Assembly: GCA_030671465.1 (NCBI GenBank)
Contig: DAOVIP010000116.1
Coordinates: 1-6,495 of the forward strand
DNA: 6,495 nucleotides
Direction of reading: 5' to 3'
Origin: Candidatus Aminicenantota bacterium
GTDB lineage: Bacteria; Acidobacteriota; Aminicenantia; UBA2199
Made by a program: the position numbers and the translations under genes. Of the stretch, positions 5,379-6,495 are shown one piece after another (positions within the stretch are counted from its first letter, which is position 1; each line of letters starts with the position of its first letter). Below the pieces are notes generated by a model. The model did not search any database. It was not told where the DNA came from and saw only the letters and a list, made by a program, of their open reading frames with translations.

Positions 5379-5785
5379 AAAAAGAGATTAGTATATTTCT
5401 GATATTAATGATGACCGGGCCATATTTACTGATGACCTTGAATTCTAATAATAATGAAGCCGATAAGAAAAATATCGAATTCATTCAATCTTATCGATAT
5501 GAGATCCATACCATCATCAGACCATCCCGATATGTAGAATATGAAGTGGTTTTAAAAGCGATATTCCGGATTTACTTTGATTTTTCTTCACAGGGAACGC
5601 AACATTTTTCAACTGATTGGCTCAGTCATTTGAAAACATTGATTTCAAAAAGAAGTTTACCGATTGTCTTTTTAATACTAGCTGACCGTATGGTGAGAAA
5701 TATTGCCTTTGTGCCCGAATCATATGATATAGATATTCGAACCGGAAACGCCATAGATTTACTTGAGGAGCAAAACCAGAAATGA
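5375..5785 (+). CDS. Small exported protein, possible cysteine-less YidD-like domain
   Basis: This 136-aa product starts at TTG, which overlaps the peptidase stop (TTGA) and sits about 11 nt after GAGGAGA, implying translational coupling. Residues 1-22 are a signal peptide or anchor. Residues about 58-130 follow the plan of YidD, a small membrane-protein-insertion accessory: FRIYFDFSSQG parallels FYQKFISP-type openings, then 32 residues from F78 to N109 align without gaps to the FYPSCSAY ... DRLLRC stretch, with DRMVRN at 104-109. SYDIDIRTGNAIDL resembles the YxxDxxTGxxxDP tail of some relatives. All three YidD cysteines are replaced (about H77, W82, N109) and the typical Pro and Gly are lost. 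I compared with remembered family motifs, so this is a hypothesis; otherwise the protein is of unknown function. Confidence 0.75.
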   Translation: MKKEISIFLILMMTGPYLLMTLNSNNNEADKKNIEFIQSYRYEIHTIIRPSRYVEYEVVLKAIFRIYFDFSSQGTQHFSTDWLSHLKTLISKRSLPIVFLILADRMVRNIAFVPESYDIDIRTGNAIDLLEEQNQK

Positions 5786-6495
5786 AAATCAAAAAGTTAG
5801 TAATTTCCTTTATATTGTTGGTGATCATACCGTTTTTGTTAGGTGGGGCTGAAGTTTCCAAGCAAAATATTGAAAAATTCGCAAAATTTCTCTATAATTC
5901 CGGGGATTATTCGAGGGCATCCTATGAGTATCTGAGGATTTTGCACCTATTCGAAAATACCGATGCGGAAATTCTGGAACTGAATTTAAAGATCGGCAAA
6001 TGTTTCAGTTTTTTAAACAAATATGAAAATGCAGAAAAATTTTTTAACCTCTGTTTGCTTTCCCAGCCAGGAGTAGCCATTTATGAGGAGACTTTGGTCC
6101 AAATGGGATTTTTGCTTTTCAAACAGGGACAATACGATCGGTCCAGTTCTTTATTAATTGACAGGCAATCCGCTCCGGACCACCGGTTGATCAACACCAT
6201 GATTCTGGCCAATTCTCTATGCAAAGGAGATCCGGAAAAAGCCAGAACAATTATTGATACATTTAAATGTGAGGAAAGACCTTATATTCAGTTGTTTGAC
6301 AGGTATTTGGATATACTATTCAAGGTAAAAAAAAAATCTCCACTCAAGGCTGCCATCATGTCAACCATATTACCCGGATCCGGCCGTATCTATTCCGGCC
6401 GGGTTAAAGAAGGGTTGATATCCATGGTCAGTTTTTTTGCCACTTCATATCTGGCCTATGAACGTTTCAGGGACCGTGGAATCAAGTCGTTCAAG
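5782..6495 (+). CDS. Exported TPR protein with LPGSG-type membrane segment (partial, runs off the window)
   Basis: The ATG overlaps the preceding stop (ATGA) and follows GAGGAG by 11 nt, so it is coupled to the YidD-like gene. The first 238 residues are present. Residues 1-22 are a signal peptide. Residues about 28-180 are TPR-like helical pairs (FAKFLYNSGDYSRASYEYLRI; GKCFSFLNKYENAEKFFNLC; GFLLFKQGQYDRSSSLL). At 186-226 comes SPLKAAIMSTILPGSGRIYSGR followed by a hydrophobic stretch, a motif type (LPGxGxxYxGR) seen in membrane-associated TPR proteins of several phyla, where it precedes one or more membrane segments. The protein probably presents TPRs to the periplasm for protein contacts. It completes the peptidase / YidD-like / TPR set. 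The C-terminus is not in the window. Confidence 0.85.
   Translation, partial: MKIKKLVISFILLVIIPFLLGGAEVSKQNIEKFAKFLYNSGDYSRASYEYLRILHLFENTDAEILELNLKIGKCFSFLNKYENAEKFFNLCLLSQPGVAIYEETLVQMGFLLFKQGQYDRSSSLLIDRQSAPDHRLINTMILANSLCKGDPEKARTIIDTFKCEERPYIQLFDRYLDILFKVKKKSPLKAAIMSTILPGSGRIYSGRVKEGLISMVSFFATSYLAYERFRDRGIKSFK

Noticed and set aside
5622..5861. Minus-strand 79-codon frame over the junction of the last two genes.
   Set aside because: It is antisense to two coupled plus-strand genes with supported starts.

Overview
The window is AT-rich, densely coding bacterial DNA with no RNA genes, mobile elements or CRISPR. The envelope content points to a diderm: a lipoprotein with an outer-membrane-type sorting position, a HAMP-GGDEF sensor, and exported TPR and C39-peptidase proteins. 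Gene style is compatible with a low-GC Desulfobacterota (delta-proteobacterial) genome, but nothing here fixes the taxon.

Left part, minus strand, read from right to left. A cytoplasmic single-domain CULT protein (1996-2439) is a bacterial relative of the thalidomide-binding domain of cereblon. It is followed by a membrane-bound diguanylate-cyclase-type sensor (537-1904), then a small lipoprotein with a TPR-like middle and a C-terminal coiled coil (21-479). Each has its own candidate sigma-70-type promoter, so they need not be one operon. The lipoprotein's coiled-coil register continues in frame past its stop codon to the window edge, which suggests a recent nonsense change or a sequence error.

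Middle, plus strand. After a 248-bp divergent intergenic region comes a four-helix membrane protein (2688-3794). It has a near-perfect Shine-Dalgarno and a large extracytoplasmic domain carrying two cysteines in LPPC / LPAC motifs. I cannot assign it a function.

Right part, plus strand. A strong promoter (TTGACT-17-TATACT) precedes a 104-aa exported protein with one C-terminal membrane helix. Next are an exported C39-type cysteine peptidase with C-terminal TPRs, a 136-aa exported protein resembling a cysteine-less YidD, and a TPR protein with an LPGSGRIYSGR segment that runs off the window. The first two resemble the PA2779 / PA2778 pair known from Pseudomonas. The last three genes are tightly coupled by stop/start overlaps (TTGA, ATGA). 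The whole looks like an envelope-associated peptidase/TPR operon of unknown function. The peptidase gene lacks a convincing ATG/GTG/TTG start; an ATT codon behind a well-spaced AGGTGA gives a complete signal peptide.

Most worth following up: the CULT protein, the four-gene peptidase cluster, the cysteine-less YidD-like member, the probable ATT start, and the interrupted lipoprotein coiled coil.
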